18,228 bases of DNA from Syntrophobacter sp. DG_60 (GCA_001304365.1 LJNA01000026.1:1-18228), one strand, 5' to 3'; positions 1 to 8,493 are shown, counted from the first letter of the stretch. Numbers and translations: made by a program. Notes: generated by a model from the letters alone, not told the origin.

Positions 1-425
1 ATTACTGTAATCTTTATCTTATCCCCGGGCATTATATCAAAATGGAGCATTGCAGGAGTATTATCACCAGTATTTTCCCTTGTTAAAGGATAGCACACAG
101 ATTTTCTGAGATAGCCTTCCTTATATCCCTGTTTTACTCCCTCCTGAATGGTTTCTCTTAAATCTCCTCCTATAAAATGAACATCTTGCCCTATCTCCAA
201 ATAAACTAAGGTAATTCCTGTGTCCTGACAAAGGGGAATCTTTTCCTTCCTTGCCAACGCCTCATTTTCCAGCAGTTGCTCCAAACTTCTTTTGCCCCAT
301 GGCGATTCCTCTTTTTCTATGGCCGTTTTCAAGGCATTAACTACATCTTCATTGAGTGAAGTACAACTTTCAATGCAAAGCCTCTTTACTGCTTTGGTCA
401 ATTCAGCTACATTAATCTCCCTCAT
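1..425 (-). CDS. Fumarate hydratase class I, alpha subunit (partial, N-terminal part)
   Basis: Only the first ~141 residues are inside the window; the gene continues past the left edge. The protein starts MREINVAELTKAVKRLC and contains IPLCQDTG around residues 66-73. That cysteine is the first [4Fe-4S] ligand typical of the alpha half of two-subunit class I fumarase / tartrate dehydratase. It is followed by the family's VYLEIGQDVHFIGGDL stretch and a TRENTGDNTPA segment. The expected reaction is reversible hydration of fumarate to malate in the cytoplasm; in a reductive cycle it would run malate to fumarate. The ATG overlaps the TGA stop of mdh (ATGA, 422-425), so translation is probably coupled. 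Being last in the visible rTCA operon supports fumarase over tartrate dehydratase. A beta-subunit gene would be expected further left. Confidence 0.9.
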   Translation of the reverse strand, partial: MREINVAELTKAVKRLCIESCTSLNEDVVNALKTAIEKEESPWGKRSLEQLLENEALARKEKIPLCQDTGITLVYLEIGQDVHFIGGDLRETIQEGVKQGYKEGYLRKSVCYPLTRENTGDNTPAMLHFDIMPGDKIKITV

Positions 426-1354
426 AACTCTATAGTATCTATCATCTTTCTTACTTCTTCTGCTGCTGCATGCAGACTCATTTTCTCTTCTTCTGTAAGT
501 TTTATTTCCAAAATCCTTTCTATACCATCTTTACCCAATACTACAGGCACTGCCAAGGTACAGCCATTGATACCATATTCTCCATTAAGAAAGACAGCAC
601 AAGAAAAAACCCTCTTTCTATCTTGGAGAATGGCCTCTACCATCTCAGCGACTATGGCACCAGGGGCATAAAATGCACTGCGTGTTTTAAGTAAAGAGAC
701 AACCTCTGCACCAGCCCCCCTAGTCCTTTTTTCTATACTTTCTAAAGTAGATTCGTCCAGCAATTCTTTTACAGGAAGTCCGTTTACATTGGCCAAACGC
801 ATTAAAGGAAGCATATTGTTTTTCCCATGGGCCCCAATTACCATAGCCACTACATCCTCTGCTGAAACACCCAATGCCTGGGCAATAAAGCTCTGGAGTC
901 TAATAGAATCTAAGGTACCAGACATCCCTACAATGCGGTTTCTTGGAAAGCCACTTACCTTATAGGCTATGTGTGTTAACACATCTACAGGGTTAGTTAT
1001 TATCATAATAACGGTCTGTGGGGAGTGCTCAATAGCCTTATTGACTATATCTTTCATAATCTTTGCATTTGTAGAAAGTAAATCTTTACGCGACATCCCT
1101 GGTTTACGCGCTATACCTGCCGTAATTACTACTATATCAGAACCTGATGTTAAGGCATAATCATTTGTCCCTTCAATGATTCCATGAAATTTATATACAG
1201 GTGAGGCCTGGAAGATATCTAGACCTTTACCCTGGGGTACCCCTTCAATCACATCCAGTAGTATAATGTTAGCGGCGTCCCTTTGTGCCAAATTCTGGGC
1301 TACTATAGCGCCTACCGACCCAGCCCCAATAACACTTACTTTATCTCTTCTCAT
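422..1354 (-). CDS. mdh: Malate dehydrogenase (LDH-like type, NAD-dependent)
   Basis: 310 residues, the usual length of the LDH-like malate dehydrogenases of Chlorobium and similar bacteria. The Rossmann motif GAGSVG is at residues 10-15, and Asp34 ends beta2 (LLDV), which favours NAD. The substrate loop ARKPGMSR (82-89) carries the two arginines and has Arg, not Gln, at the discriminating position, so it is malate rather than lactate dehydrogenase. Asp149 and Arg152 (TLDSIRL) and His176 complete the active site. The His motif reads GAHGKNN where most relatives have GGHGD, a local oddity. The ATG at 1354 follows AGGAG. In the reductive TCA cycle it would reduce oxaloacetate to malate. It sits 62 nt after isocitrate dehydrogenase and overlaps the fumarase start by 4 nt. 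Confidence 0.95.
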   Translation of the reverse strand: MRRDKVSVIGAGSVGAIVAQNLAQRDAANIILLDVIEGVPQGKGLDIFQASPVYKFHGIIEGTNDYALTSGSDIVVITAGIARKPGMSRKDLLSTNAKIMKDIVNKAIEHSPQTVIMIITNPVDVLTHIAYKVSGFPRNRIVGMSGTLDSIRLQSFIAQALGVSAEDVVAMVIGAHGKNNMLPLMRLANVNGLPVKELLDESTLESIEKRTRGAGAEVVSLLKTRSAFYAPGAIVAEMVEAILQDRKRVFSCAVFLNGEYGINGCTLAVPVVLGKDGIERILEIKLTEEEKMSLHAAAEEVRKMIDTIEL

Positions 1355-1416
1355 GGTCTCTCCTTATATGTTCTTAATGCGAAAAAGATCCGCTACGCTT
1401 GGACTCCTTTTTTCTC

Positions 1417-2607
1417 CTATTGATGGCTCTGCCATTTACTTTCTAAATTAGGATCTTGGATTGTCTCCATTACATAATCGGCAAACCCTGCTCCAGTAGC
1501 ACCATCTTCTCTTCCTGTGATAATAAGTTTTTTCTCATATTGACCGCAGATATCCAGTCCCATTTCCAGCTTCTTGGCTTTGTCAGCGAAACCAATGTGG
1601 TTTAAGAGCATAACCGTGGCCCTTAGGATGCTAGATGGATCAGCATATTTGGCTCTCCCTTCTTCAACCATCCTTGGTGCAGTACCATGTATGGCTTCAA
1701 ACATCGCATATCTCTTGCCAATATTTGCACTTCCGGCTGTGCCAACCCCTCCTTGAAATTCGGCCGCTTCATCGGTGATAATGTCCCCATAAAGATTTGG
1801 TAACACTACTACCCTGAACCCTGTCCTCCTTTTTGGGTCTATAAGCTTAGCAGCCATAATATCGATAAACCAGTCATCCCACTCTACTTCAGGATAATCC
1901 CTGGCTACCTGTTCTGCAGTAGAAAGGAACTTTCCATCACATGTTTTTATAACATTTGCCTTTGTGACAACCGTTACCTTGTTGATTTTATTTCTCTTAG
2001 CATAGTCAAATGCCATTTGGATTATTCTTTCAGAACCTTGACTGGTTATAACTTTAAAGTCAATAGCAAGATCGTCAGTGACATTTATCCCTCTTTTCCC
2101 TAGTATGTATTCTCCTTCTGTATTCTCTCTAAAAAATATCCAATCTATTCCTTCTTTGGGGACTTTTACTGGTCTTACATTGGCAAATAAATCAAGCTCC
2201 CGTCGCATTGCCACATTTGCGCTCTCAATGTTTGGCCATTTATCTCCTTTCTTTGGAGTGTATAACGGACCTTTTAGTAGAACATGGCATTTTTTAATCT
2301 CTTCCAAAATATCATCTGGTATGGCCTTCATGACCTTGGCACGATTCTCAATAGTAAATCCCTCAATGACCTTAAATTTAACCTTTCCGTTTTCAAGCTC
2401 GTCTTTTAACAAGAATTCCACAACCCGTTTGGCTTCCTTAGCAATATATGGTCCGATTCCATCTCCACCAACAATTCCTATTATGATTGGTTTTAGCTTG
2501 GCATAATCTATCCATTCCTCTGCTTTTTTTATGCGTTCAACTCTTTCAAGCTGGTCTTCTAATAATTTTCCAAATTGCTCCTTTGCTTTTTCAATGTTTT
2601 CTTTCAT
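1417..2607 (-). CDS. icd: Isocitrate dehydrogenase (isocitrate/isopropylmalate dehydrogenase family)
   Basis: 396 residues. The substrate motif S129-A-N131-x3-R135 matches the SxNxxxR of isocitrate dehydrogenases rather than isopropylmalate dehydrogenases. RENTEGEY (160-167), Lys216, Asp249 and NLYGDIITDEAA (271-282) supply the remaining substrate and metal ligands. The nucleotide loop reads HGTAPRM (308-313) where E. coli NADP enzyme has HGTAPKY and NAD enzymes often have Asp, so cofactor choice cannot be called. About 38 charged, helical residues precede the first beta strand (IIIGIVGGDGIGP), an N-terminal extension. The ATG is preceded by AGGAGGT with good spacing, and the gene overlaps the end of aclA by 17 nt. 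In the operon it would carry out reductive carboxylation of 2-oxoglutarate to isocitrate. Confidence 0.93.
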   Translation of the reverse strand: MKENIEKAKEQFGKLLEDQLERVERIKKAEEWIDYAKLKPIIIGIVGGDGIGPYIAKEAKRVVEFLLKDELENGKVKFKVIEGFTIENRAKVMKAIPDDILEEIKKCHVLLKGPLYTPKKGDKWPNIESANVAMRRELDLFANVRPVKVPKEGIDWIFFRENTEGEYILGKRGINVTDDLAIDFKVITSQGSERIIQMAFDYAKRNKINKVTVVTKANVIKTCDGKFLSTAEQVARDYPEVEWDDWFIDIMAAKLIDPKRRTGFRVVVLPNLYGDIITDEAAEFQGGVGTAGSANIGKRYAMFEAIHGTAPRMVEEGRAKYADPSSILRATVMLLNHIGFADKAKKLEMGLDICGQYEKKLIITGREDGATGAGFADYVMETIQDPNLESKWQSHQ

Positions 2608-4495
2608 TTTTTAACCTCCTTACCAAGCCCGGTAGAGTAAGATTTACTACTCTCAACGGGGCAGGCTTAACAGCATAAAGTACATCATCCCAAGGATGGC
2701 GATAAAGCGGGGACTTAAGCCTTTTTTGGTCCAAGATGTGTCCAATTATCCCGATGCTTCTTCCTAAGACAAAAATGGCATTTAATGTACCTGCATCAAT
2801 GATTTCATCAACCTCTTCCTGAGTAAAACCACAACCATAGAGTAAATCTGCAAATAACACACCAATACAGCCATCTACATTGAGGATCAAATTTCCCCGT
2901 TTTGTTGTGGTAATCTTCTCCACCTGTAAGGCAAAATCCAGGTATTTGGTCTGCGGAAACTTTTCTCTTGCATATTGAATAAGTAGCTGCACCCTTTTAT
3001 CAGGATTCCTTACACTCTTTATCCTATGCCCAATACCTGGTATCAAGACCCCGGCTGTCTTCATCTCATCCACCATCTGCCTTGGGGTCTTATCCTCATT
3101 ATAGAATTTGCAGAAATAATGGGCCGCTCCATCTATGGCCCCACCAAAGCGTGGGCCCACGGTCAACAGGCCACTAACTAAAGAAGAAACCAGATCCTTA
3201 CCTGCACGAGCAGTAACAATGGCATTGTGTGCACCAGAAACACAAGGGCCATGGTCTGCCACTGTCTTTATGGCCATTTCTAAAAATTCTGTTGCCCATT
3301 CAGGCAGCCTCTTCTTAAACCACAATAGGCTTATCACGTCTCCAAAGCTATAGTTTTCCTCAATAATTTTACTTAATGGTACACCTGCATAAAGTACTTC
3401 TTCCCCTCGATCATCGCTTACAGTGCAGATAAAGCGGCCTGTCCTCCTTACGGCCTTTTGTGTTCTAGCTACTTCGAAGTCCATAGGCAGTTTCGGTATA
3501 GTAGGCTCGGGTCTTTCCTCAATTACCCCCTCCATCTTTAACTTCTCAAATGTTTCTCTAATAACGGTCCCGAAATCATCAAAGGAATTAGGCACAATAG
3601 CCCCTGCTTTTCTCAATGCCTCATTTTTTGCATCTGCTGTTTCCATATCAGATCTAGCCCTTGCCTTGGCATGGCCAAACTGTACCTCTGTAGAAAAGAG
3701 CTTGGAACAAGTACCAATACACCATGCTACTACAGGCTTTTTGATACGCCCCTCTTCTATAGCCTTTACAATCTGATATTCATCCGTACCGCCTATTTCC
3801 CCCAGAATTACTATCATCTGTATCTCTGGATTTGCCTCATATCTCAGGCAGTGGTCAATAAAGGTAGAGCCAGGATAAAGGTCGCCTCCTAAAGCTACCC
3901 CTTCATAGACGCCATCTGTGGCCTGAGAGACAATATTGTTTAATTCATTGAATAGGCCACCTGAAACAGCTACAAAACCCACACTGCCTGGCCTATATAG
4001 CTTACAACTTATGATATTTTCAATAGTACCTGCTGCATTTGCCACCCTGAGCGCCCCTGCAGCAATAGCCCCCACAGTGGAAGGGCCTATGATCCATTTC
4101 CCCTTTTGCTTTGCTGAAAAGATAAGCTCTCTTGTGTATCTTTCCGCTACACCTTCTGCTATAATGACCACTGTTCGAATATCGCTATTCTCTAATGCCT
4201 CTTTGGAGGTAGGATAGGCCGAGCGATAAGAGGCAAAGTTAATCATCACATCCGCCTCAGGATGCCTTTCTGTAGCCGCCTTTAGGCCTTGATAGATAGG
4301 TATCAATATCTCCTTTTCCCCAAAAAAACACTGGTGATAGCCACTCCTATTAGGGGTGGCAATGGCTGCTACACTCGGAATCTTCCTTTGGCAGATATAG
4401 TCAAAGTCTAACATCCTTTGTATAGCCCTAGTATGGTAACCATAAAATATGGCCTGAGTATCCCGGTCGAAAAGTGTATATTCTTTCTTTTTCAT
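2591..4495 (-). CDS. aclA: ATP-citrate lyase, large subunit (CoA-binding/CoA ligase plus citrate synthase-like domains)
   Basis: 634 residues. The N-terminal part (~1-330) is succinyl-CoA synthetase alpha-like, with the phosphohistidine loop VQFGHAKARA (His275), equivalent to His760 of human ACLY. The C-terminal part (~345-615) is citrate synthase-like: His423 in CVSGAHN, His490 in GIGHRIKSVRNPDKR and Asp541 in NVDGCIG correspond to the catalytic set of the human enzyme. FVLGRSIGIIGH and YRHPWDD near the end are also strongly conserved. With AclB it cleaves citrate using ATP and CoA to give acetyl-CoA, oxaloacetate, ADP and Pi, the diagnostic step of the reductive TCA cycle. The gene order aclB-aclA matches Chlorobium. 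The ATG follows AGGAGGT, 10 nt after aclB; its TGA lies inside the start of icd. Confidence 0.96.
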   Translation of the reverse strand: MKKKEYTLFDRDTQAIFYGYHTRAIQRMLDFDYICQRKIPSVAAIATPNRSGYHQCFFGEKEILIPIYQGLKAATERHPEADVMINFASYRSAYPTSKEALENSDIRTVVIIAEGVAERYTRELIFSAKQKGKWIIGPSTVGAIAAGALRVANAAGTIENIISCKLYRPGSVGFVAVSGGLFNELNNIVSQATDGVYEGVALGGDLYPGSTFIDHCLRYEANPEIQMIVILGEIGGTDEYQIVKAIEEGRIKKPVVAWCIGTCSKLFSTEVQFGHAKARARSDMETADAKNEALRKAGAIVPNSFDDFGTVIRETFEKLKMEGVIEERPEPTIPKLPMDFEVARTQKAVRRTGRFICTVSDDRGEEVLYAGVPLSKIIEENYSFGDVISLLWFKKRLPEWATEFLEMAIKTVADHGPCVSGAHNAIVTARAGKDLVSSLVSGLLTVGPRFGGAIDGAAHYFCKFYNEDKTPRQMVDEMKTAGVLIPGIGHRIKSVRNPDKRVQLLIQYAREKFPQTKYLDFALQVEKITTTKRGNLILNVDGCIGVLFADLLYGCGFTQEEVDEIIDAGTLNAIFVLGRSIGIIGHILDQKRLKSPLYRHPWDDVLYAVKPAPLRVVNLTLPGLVRRLKNERKH

Positions 4496-4505
4496 AATAT
4501 ACCTC

Positions 4506-5717
4506 CTAATGGGCCAAAGCCATCTTGACTATCCTTGTCATGTGCGTCTCTGGGCCATAGACCTCTATAGGTACACCAAGGGTCTCTCCCAACTGCCTCA
4601 TTCTTGTTAGGCCCGTTTCATAGTTTGGTCCCCCTCTTCTTACATATATCTTTGCATTTACATTTTTTAGCTTTTCCTTATATTCTTGAAGTGCCTTTAT
4701 AATGCCATCAAATGTCCTTGCAACATCAGTAAAATTGGCAATACCCCCTCCAATAAGTAGAACCTTTGGCCTCCCTTCTGGGTCCCTTTCCCTGGTCATC
4801 AGGTCTAATATGGTCTTTGCGTACTCATATGTCTCATCAGTACTTGGATCACCACTGTATTCACCATAATTTCCTAGTTCCTTGCTTGCCCCCATATCTG
4901 AGATGGTGTCTGTATAGACTACACTTGCCCCACCACCAGCCACCATTGTCCAGATACGTCCTTTTGGATTAAGGACTGTAAGTTTTAAAGAAGCACCACT
5001 TCCTTCATCGACGCTCCTTATATGTGTCTCCTCAGGTGTCAATTTTCTGCCAAATGGTGCAGGAAAGGCGATATCCCCCCAGGCCTCTGCACAGTCAAAG
5101 TGGGCAGTATCGTCAAGTCTTGCCACAAGATCAAAGGGAATTATTTGCTTTTCCAAAATAGTAAATGGGTTAAGTTCCAGGTAGGCAAAGTGGAGGTCAG
5201 AAAACAACTTGTAAAGGCCGCAAATGAATGGGATAAAAACCCCTCTTTTTTCTTTAAATTCCTCAGGCAGCCCATCAGAAACAATCTCTTTTAGTTTTTC
5301 TTCTGATGTAGGTATAGGAATAAAGATCTCTCTTACCGTTTCCCACACTTCCTCTATATCTACGCCACCTTTCTCAGAAAGATAGACCTTATCACCACCC
5401 CTCTCAGAGACCATGGCCATATAAAGTTCTTCTTTATGAGGTACAAAAGGTTCAACAAGAAAATGGGTAAGTTTATCTTTGACTTCCCCAATGGTCAGCT
5501 CCTTTCCCATCCTCTCAGAAATCCAAAAAAGTTGGTCTGGCTTTACTACAAGCCCTTCCTCTTTTAGCCAGGGGTGGTCTTTAAGATAGTCCTTTAGTGT
5601 GTGGCCCTCCTCTACCAAGACTGCCTTAAAGGGATACTCCAAGGTTGGGAGGTACCTCTCCCAAAACTTCTTAAGAAGCCTCTTTCCCTCAAACTCTCTA
5701 ATGCCCCTTTGTGCCAT
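4506..5717 (-). CDS. aclB: ATP-citrate lyase, small subunit (ATP-grasp / SCS-beta-like)
   Basis: 403 residues, matching AclB of green sulfur bacteria (about 400). Recognisable segments: VVKPDQL (57-63) and VEPFVPH (88-94) of the ATP-grasp fold, ELNPF (181-185) near the metal site, RIWTMVAGGGASVVYTD (254-270), LIGGGIANFTDVA (321-333), RRGGPNY (360-366) and ETHMTRIV (390-397). These last blocks are close to the N-terminal half of human ACLY. This subunit binds ATP and citrate, and phosphoryl transfer passes to His275 of AclA. The start ATG has AGGAGGT upstream (5720s). It lies between the CBS-domain gene and aclA, with ~10-20 nt gaps, so the four genes are one transcript. Nothing is truncated. 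Confidence 0.95.
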   Translation of the reverse strand: MAQRGIREFEGKRLLKKFWERYLPTLEYPFKAVLVEEGHTLKDYLKDHPWLKEEGLVVKPDQLFWISERMGKELTIGEVKDKLTHFLVEPFVPHKEELYMAMVSERGGDKVYLSEKGGVDIEEVWETVREIFIPIPTSEEKLKEIVSDGLPEEFKEKRGVFIPFICGLYKLFSDLHFAYLELNPFTILEKQIIPFDLVARLDDTAHFDCAEAWGDIAFPAPFGRKLTPEETHIRSVDEGSGASLKLTVLNPKGRIWTMVAGGGASVVYTDTISDMGASKELGNYGEYSGDPSTDETYEYAKTILDLMTRERDPEGRPKVLLIGGGIANFTDVARTFDGIIKALQEYKEKLKNVNAKIYVRRGGPNYETGLTRMRQLGETLGVPIEVYGPETHMTRIVKMALAH

Positions 5718-5736
5718 CTTTTAAACCTCCTCTCTT

Positions 5737-6111
5737 TTAAAAGGCCTTAAGCACGTCAAATAGGCTGGCAATGCCTGTTACACCCTTTCCCTCTGTACAT
5801 ATCAACACACGGGACAAGTTTTTCTCTGCCATAAACTTTGCCACATCCCTTACGTCCGTGTCAGGGCTGACACAAATTGCCGGTTCGCTCTTGATCTCCC
5901 CTACTTTTACCATCTTAGGATCAAGGCCCGTGGCAATTACCTTATAAACTGCATCACGAACAGTTATTATCCCATAGGGCTCATCTTCACTGGCCCTTTC
6001 CACGATCAAAGAACGGATTCTAAAGTGTTTCATCTTAGAAATTACCCAGGCAATTGTGGCATCTGACTCTACTCTAACCAAATCCTTTGTCATAATATCC
6101 CTTGCTTTCAT
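5737..6111 (-). CDS. Two-CBS-domain (Bateman module) protein in the rTCA operon
   Basis: 124 residues made almost entirely of two CBS motifs: the first opens with KARDIMTKDLVRVESDATI (2-20) and includes YGIITVRDAV, the second opens VGEIKSEPAICVSPDTDV (~72-89) and ends TGIASLFDVLKAF. No enzymatic or DNA-binding domain is attached. CBS pairs commonly bind AMP, ADP, ATP or S-adenosylmethionine and regulate a partner. It is cytoplasmic by appearance. It sits between aconitase (11 nt upstream) and aclB (19 nt downstream), with its own AGGAGG site, so it is co-expressed with the ATP-consuming citrate-cleaving enzyme. A role as adenylate sensor for the cycle is inference; the partner is unknown. Confidence 0.88.
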   Translation of the reverse strand: MKARDIMTKDLVRVESDATIAWVISKMKHFRIRSLIVERASEDEPYGIITVRDAVYKVIATGLDPKMVKVGEIKSEPAICVSPDTDVRDVAKFMAEKNLSRVLICTEGKGVTGIASLFDVLKAF

Positions 6112-6122
6112 AACTCCTCCTT

Positions 6123-8060
6123 CTAGGCCTTAGTCTTCATATAGGCTAGGGTTCCACCCGCCAATAGAATCTCTTTCTGGCGGTCAGATAGCTGATAGGT
6201 TACGTCAAAAGAAACTCCCTTTGTTTTATTTAAAACCCTTAAATCTCCACCCTCTTTTATTGCCTGTATGATGTTTTCTATTTCCAATTCATCCCCCTGC
6301 TCCAGTTTTTCATAATCTGATGGATCTCTAAAGATTAAAGGGGCAATGCCAAAATTGACAAGATTTGCTGCATGAATACGCTCAAAAGATTTAGCAATTA
6401 CAGCCTTTACCCCTAAATGCATGGGACAAATAGCTGCGTGTTCACGCGAGGAACCCTGTCCATAGCTTAAGCCACCTACAATAACATTATGCCTACCTGC
6501 ATTTTTATGCTCCAAGGCCCTTTTATGGAATGCAGGGTCTAATACCTCAAACACAAACTCTGCATACTTTGGCACATTTGACCTATATTTCATACGGCTC
6601 CCAGCAGGGATAATGTGGTCTGTAGTGGTTTCATCTCCTACTTTAATAGTGGCTACGCCCATAATCTTTTCTGGCATAGGCTCACTTACAGGTGGTGCCC
6701 CAATGTTTGGTCCACGATAGATCTCTATCTTTTCTGGTTCAGGTAAAGGGGGAATAAACATGCTGTCATCAATAAGGAACCTTTCAGGTAAGGAAATCTC
6801 TGGATAGGGGATACCTAATTTCCTTGGGTCTGTAATTTTACCAGTGATTATAGCGGCTGCGGCTGTCTCAGGACTTACTAGATACACCTGGGCGCTCTTT
6901 GTTCCACAACGTCCTAAAAAGTTTCTATTTATAGTGCGTAGAGAAACGCCATTGCTCCTTGGTGCATGGCTATTTCCAATACAAAAACCACAGGTACACT
7001 CAGCTATCCTAGCACCAGCAGCAATTAACTTATTTAATGCCCCATTTTGGGCAAGCATCCCCAACACCTGCCTAGAACCCGGTGCTACTACAAAACTTAC
7101 ATTTGGATGGCATCGCTGACCATCTAGCATCTCTGCTACCATCATTAAATCGCGATAAGAAGAGTTTGTGCAACTTCCTACACCCACCTGATCTACAGGA
7201 AAGCCTTCAATCTCCTCTACCCGTTTTATATTACCTGGGCTGTGAGGACAGGCAATCAGAGGTACTAATTTGCTTAAATCAATCTCAACCTCTTTGTCAT
7301 AAACAGCATCTGCATCTGCAGAAAGCAGGGTCCAATCCACTTCTCTAGCCTGTGCCCTTAAAAAATCACGCGTAAGCTCATCGCTAGGGAAGATGGAGAA
7401 AGTCACACCGCACTCTGCCCCCATATTGGTAATAGTTGCCCTTTCAGGCACTGTTAATGTCTTTACCCCATCCCCTTTATATTCAAATACACAACCTACA
7501 TTGCCTTTTGTGCTAAATATCTCTAAAACCTTGAGAACTACATCCTTAGCACTCACCCAAGGTGGCAATTTCCCAGTTAGGTTCACCCCAATCACCTTTG
7601 GACAGGTCATGTAGAAGGGTCCACCAGCCATGGCTACGGCCACATCTAAACCACCGGCGCCAATCCCTACCATCCCTGTCCCACCTGCTGTAGGGGTATG
7701 ACTGTCTGAACCCAATAAGGTCTCTCCTGGTTTTGTAAACCTCTCTAATTGCACTTGATGACAAATGCCATTGCCTGCTTTGGAGTAAATAATCCCATAC
7801 TTTGCAGCAATGCTTTGGAGATATTTGTGGTCATCTGGGTTCTCAAAGCCTGCCTGGATGGTATTATGGTCTACATAGCTTACAGAAAGCCCGGTTTTTA
7901 CCTTGGAGATATCCATAGCCTCAAATTGTAAATAGCACATAGTACCTGTAGCATCCTGGGTAAGGGTTTGATCAATTTTAATGCCGATCTCCTCCCCAGG
8001 GACATACCTGCCCACTGCCAAGTGGTTTTCTAATATCTTTTGGGTAAGTGTCTTTCCCAT
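6123..8060 (-). CDS. acnA: Aconitate hydratase (aconitase)
   Basis: 645 residues, a compact bacterial aconitase of the kind related to mitochondrial enzymes, clearly shorter than the ~890-residue AcnA/IRP1 type. The [4Fe-4S] ligands are Cys297 (GSCTN) and Cys357/Cys360 (CGFC). LLGSDSHTPTAGG (115-127) and YGQGSSREHAA (~541-551) are substrate-site signatures, the latter in the C-terminal swivelling domain. It interconverts citrate and isocitrate; in the reductive cycle it produces the citrate cleaved by AclAB. The ATG at 8060 has AGAGGAG 7 nt upstream. It is the first gene of the operon: the 154 nt upstream hold three direct repeats and no gene. The symbol is assigned by family; acn would be equally fair. 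Confidence 0.95.
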   Translation of the reverse strand: MGKTLTQKILENHLAVGRYVPGEEIGIKIDQTLTQDATGTMCYLQFEAMDISKVKTGLSVSYVDHNTIQAGFENPDDHKYLQSIAAKYGIIYSKAGNGICHQVQLERFTKPGETLLGSDSHTPTAGGTGMVGIGAGGLDVAVAMAGGPFYMTCPKVIGVNLTGKLPPWVSAKDVVLKVLEIFSTKGNVGCVFEYKGDGVKTLTVPERATITNMGAECGVTFSIFPSDELTRDFLRAQAREVDWTLLSADADAVYDKEVEIDLSKLVPLIACPHSPGNIKRVEEIEGFPVDQVGVGSCTNSSYRDLMMVAEMLDGQRCHPNVSFVVAPGSRQVLGMLAQNGALNKLIAAGARIAECTCGFCIGNSHAPRSNGVSLRTINRNFLGRCGTKSAQVYLVSPETAAAAIITGKITDPRKLGIPYPEISLPERFLIDDSMFIPPLPEPEKIEIYRGPNIGAPPVSEPMPEKIMGVATIKVGDETTTDHIIPAGSRMKYRSNVPKYAEFVFEVLDPAFHKRALEHKNAGRHNVIVGGLSYGQGSSREHAAICPMHLGVKAVIAKSFERIHAANLVNFGIAPLIFRDPSDYEKLEQGDELEIENIIQAIKEGGDLRVLNKTKGVSFDVTYQLSDRQKEILLAGGTLAYMKTKA

Positions 8061-8149
8061 AGCCCACTCCTCTGAAAAAAGAGATTTAATTCTTAGGATA
8101 ACATATAGGCCTTTATTTGGCTATTATTTGCCATTAAAAAAATCGATAA

Positions 8150-8195
8150 ACGGTCTATTTGGGAAGGTGAACGGTTTTTTTAAATGACGCACGGT
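8150..8195. promoter_or_regulatory. Three ACGGT direct repeats upstream of the rTCA operon
   Basis: On the plus strand ACGGT occurs at 8150-8154, 8171-8175 and 8191-8195, each followed by a T-rich stretch. Starts are 21 and 20 bp apart, about two helical turns, so all three face the same side of the DNA. They lie 90-135 bp upstream of the aconitase ATG. I infer binding sites for a transcription regulator of the operon. A clear -35/-10 pair could not be assigned between the repeats and the gene. Confidence 0.4.
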
Positions 8196-8214
8196 TTTTA
8201 GACGCTGGGGCTGC

Positions 8215-8493
8215 TCAATAGGTAACAGAAAAACTTTTAAATTCGTCTCTATGAGTTTCCCAGGCAACGTCTACCTTCCTTACCTTGGCCCAAGGTGAGC
8301 CAACATGGCACCAGCGTATAATCTCCTCAACCCTATCCCTTTCACCCTCAAACATTGCCTCTACTTTTCCATCCCTTCGATTTTTTACCCACCCAGTAAT
8401 CCCTAATCTTACGGCCTCATCTTGAGTAAAGCTGCGAAAGAACACGCCTTGCACCCTACCCTCAATAATTACATGTGCCCTTACCTTATCCAT
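8215..8493 (-). CDS. acyP: Acylphosphatase
   Basis: 92 residues, the standard size. The family signature VQGVFFR (14-20) gives the catalytic Arg20, and GWVKNRRDGKVEAMFEG (34-50) gives the catalytic Asn38. The single alpha/beta domain hydrolyses carboxyl-phosphate bonds such as acetyl phosphate or acyl-adenylate-like species in the cytoplasm. The ATG at 8493 is preceded by GAGGG six nt upstream. It starts 29 nt after the riboflavin synthase stop, so the two genes are probably co-transcribed. No hairpin terminator is evident between its stop and the rTCA operon, so some read-through into aconitase is possible. Confidence 0.93.
   Translation of the reverse strand: MDKVRAHVIIEGRVQGVFFRSFTQDEAVRLGITGWVKNRRDGKVEAMFEGERDRVEEIIRWCHVGSPWAKVRKVDVAWETHRDEFKSFSVTY

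Noticed and set aside
8114..8140. Sigma-54-like promoter upstream of aconitase (TGGCA ... GCC on the minus strand)
   Set aside because: The GG and GC doublets are separated by 9 nt instead of the required 10, and the flanking consensus is poor.
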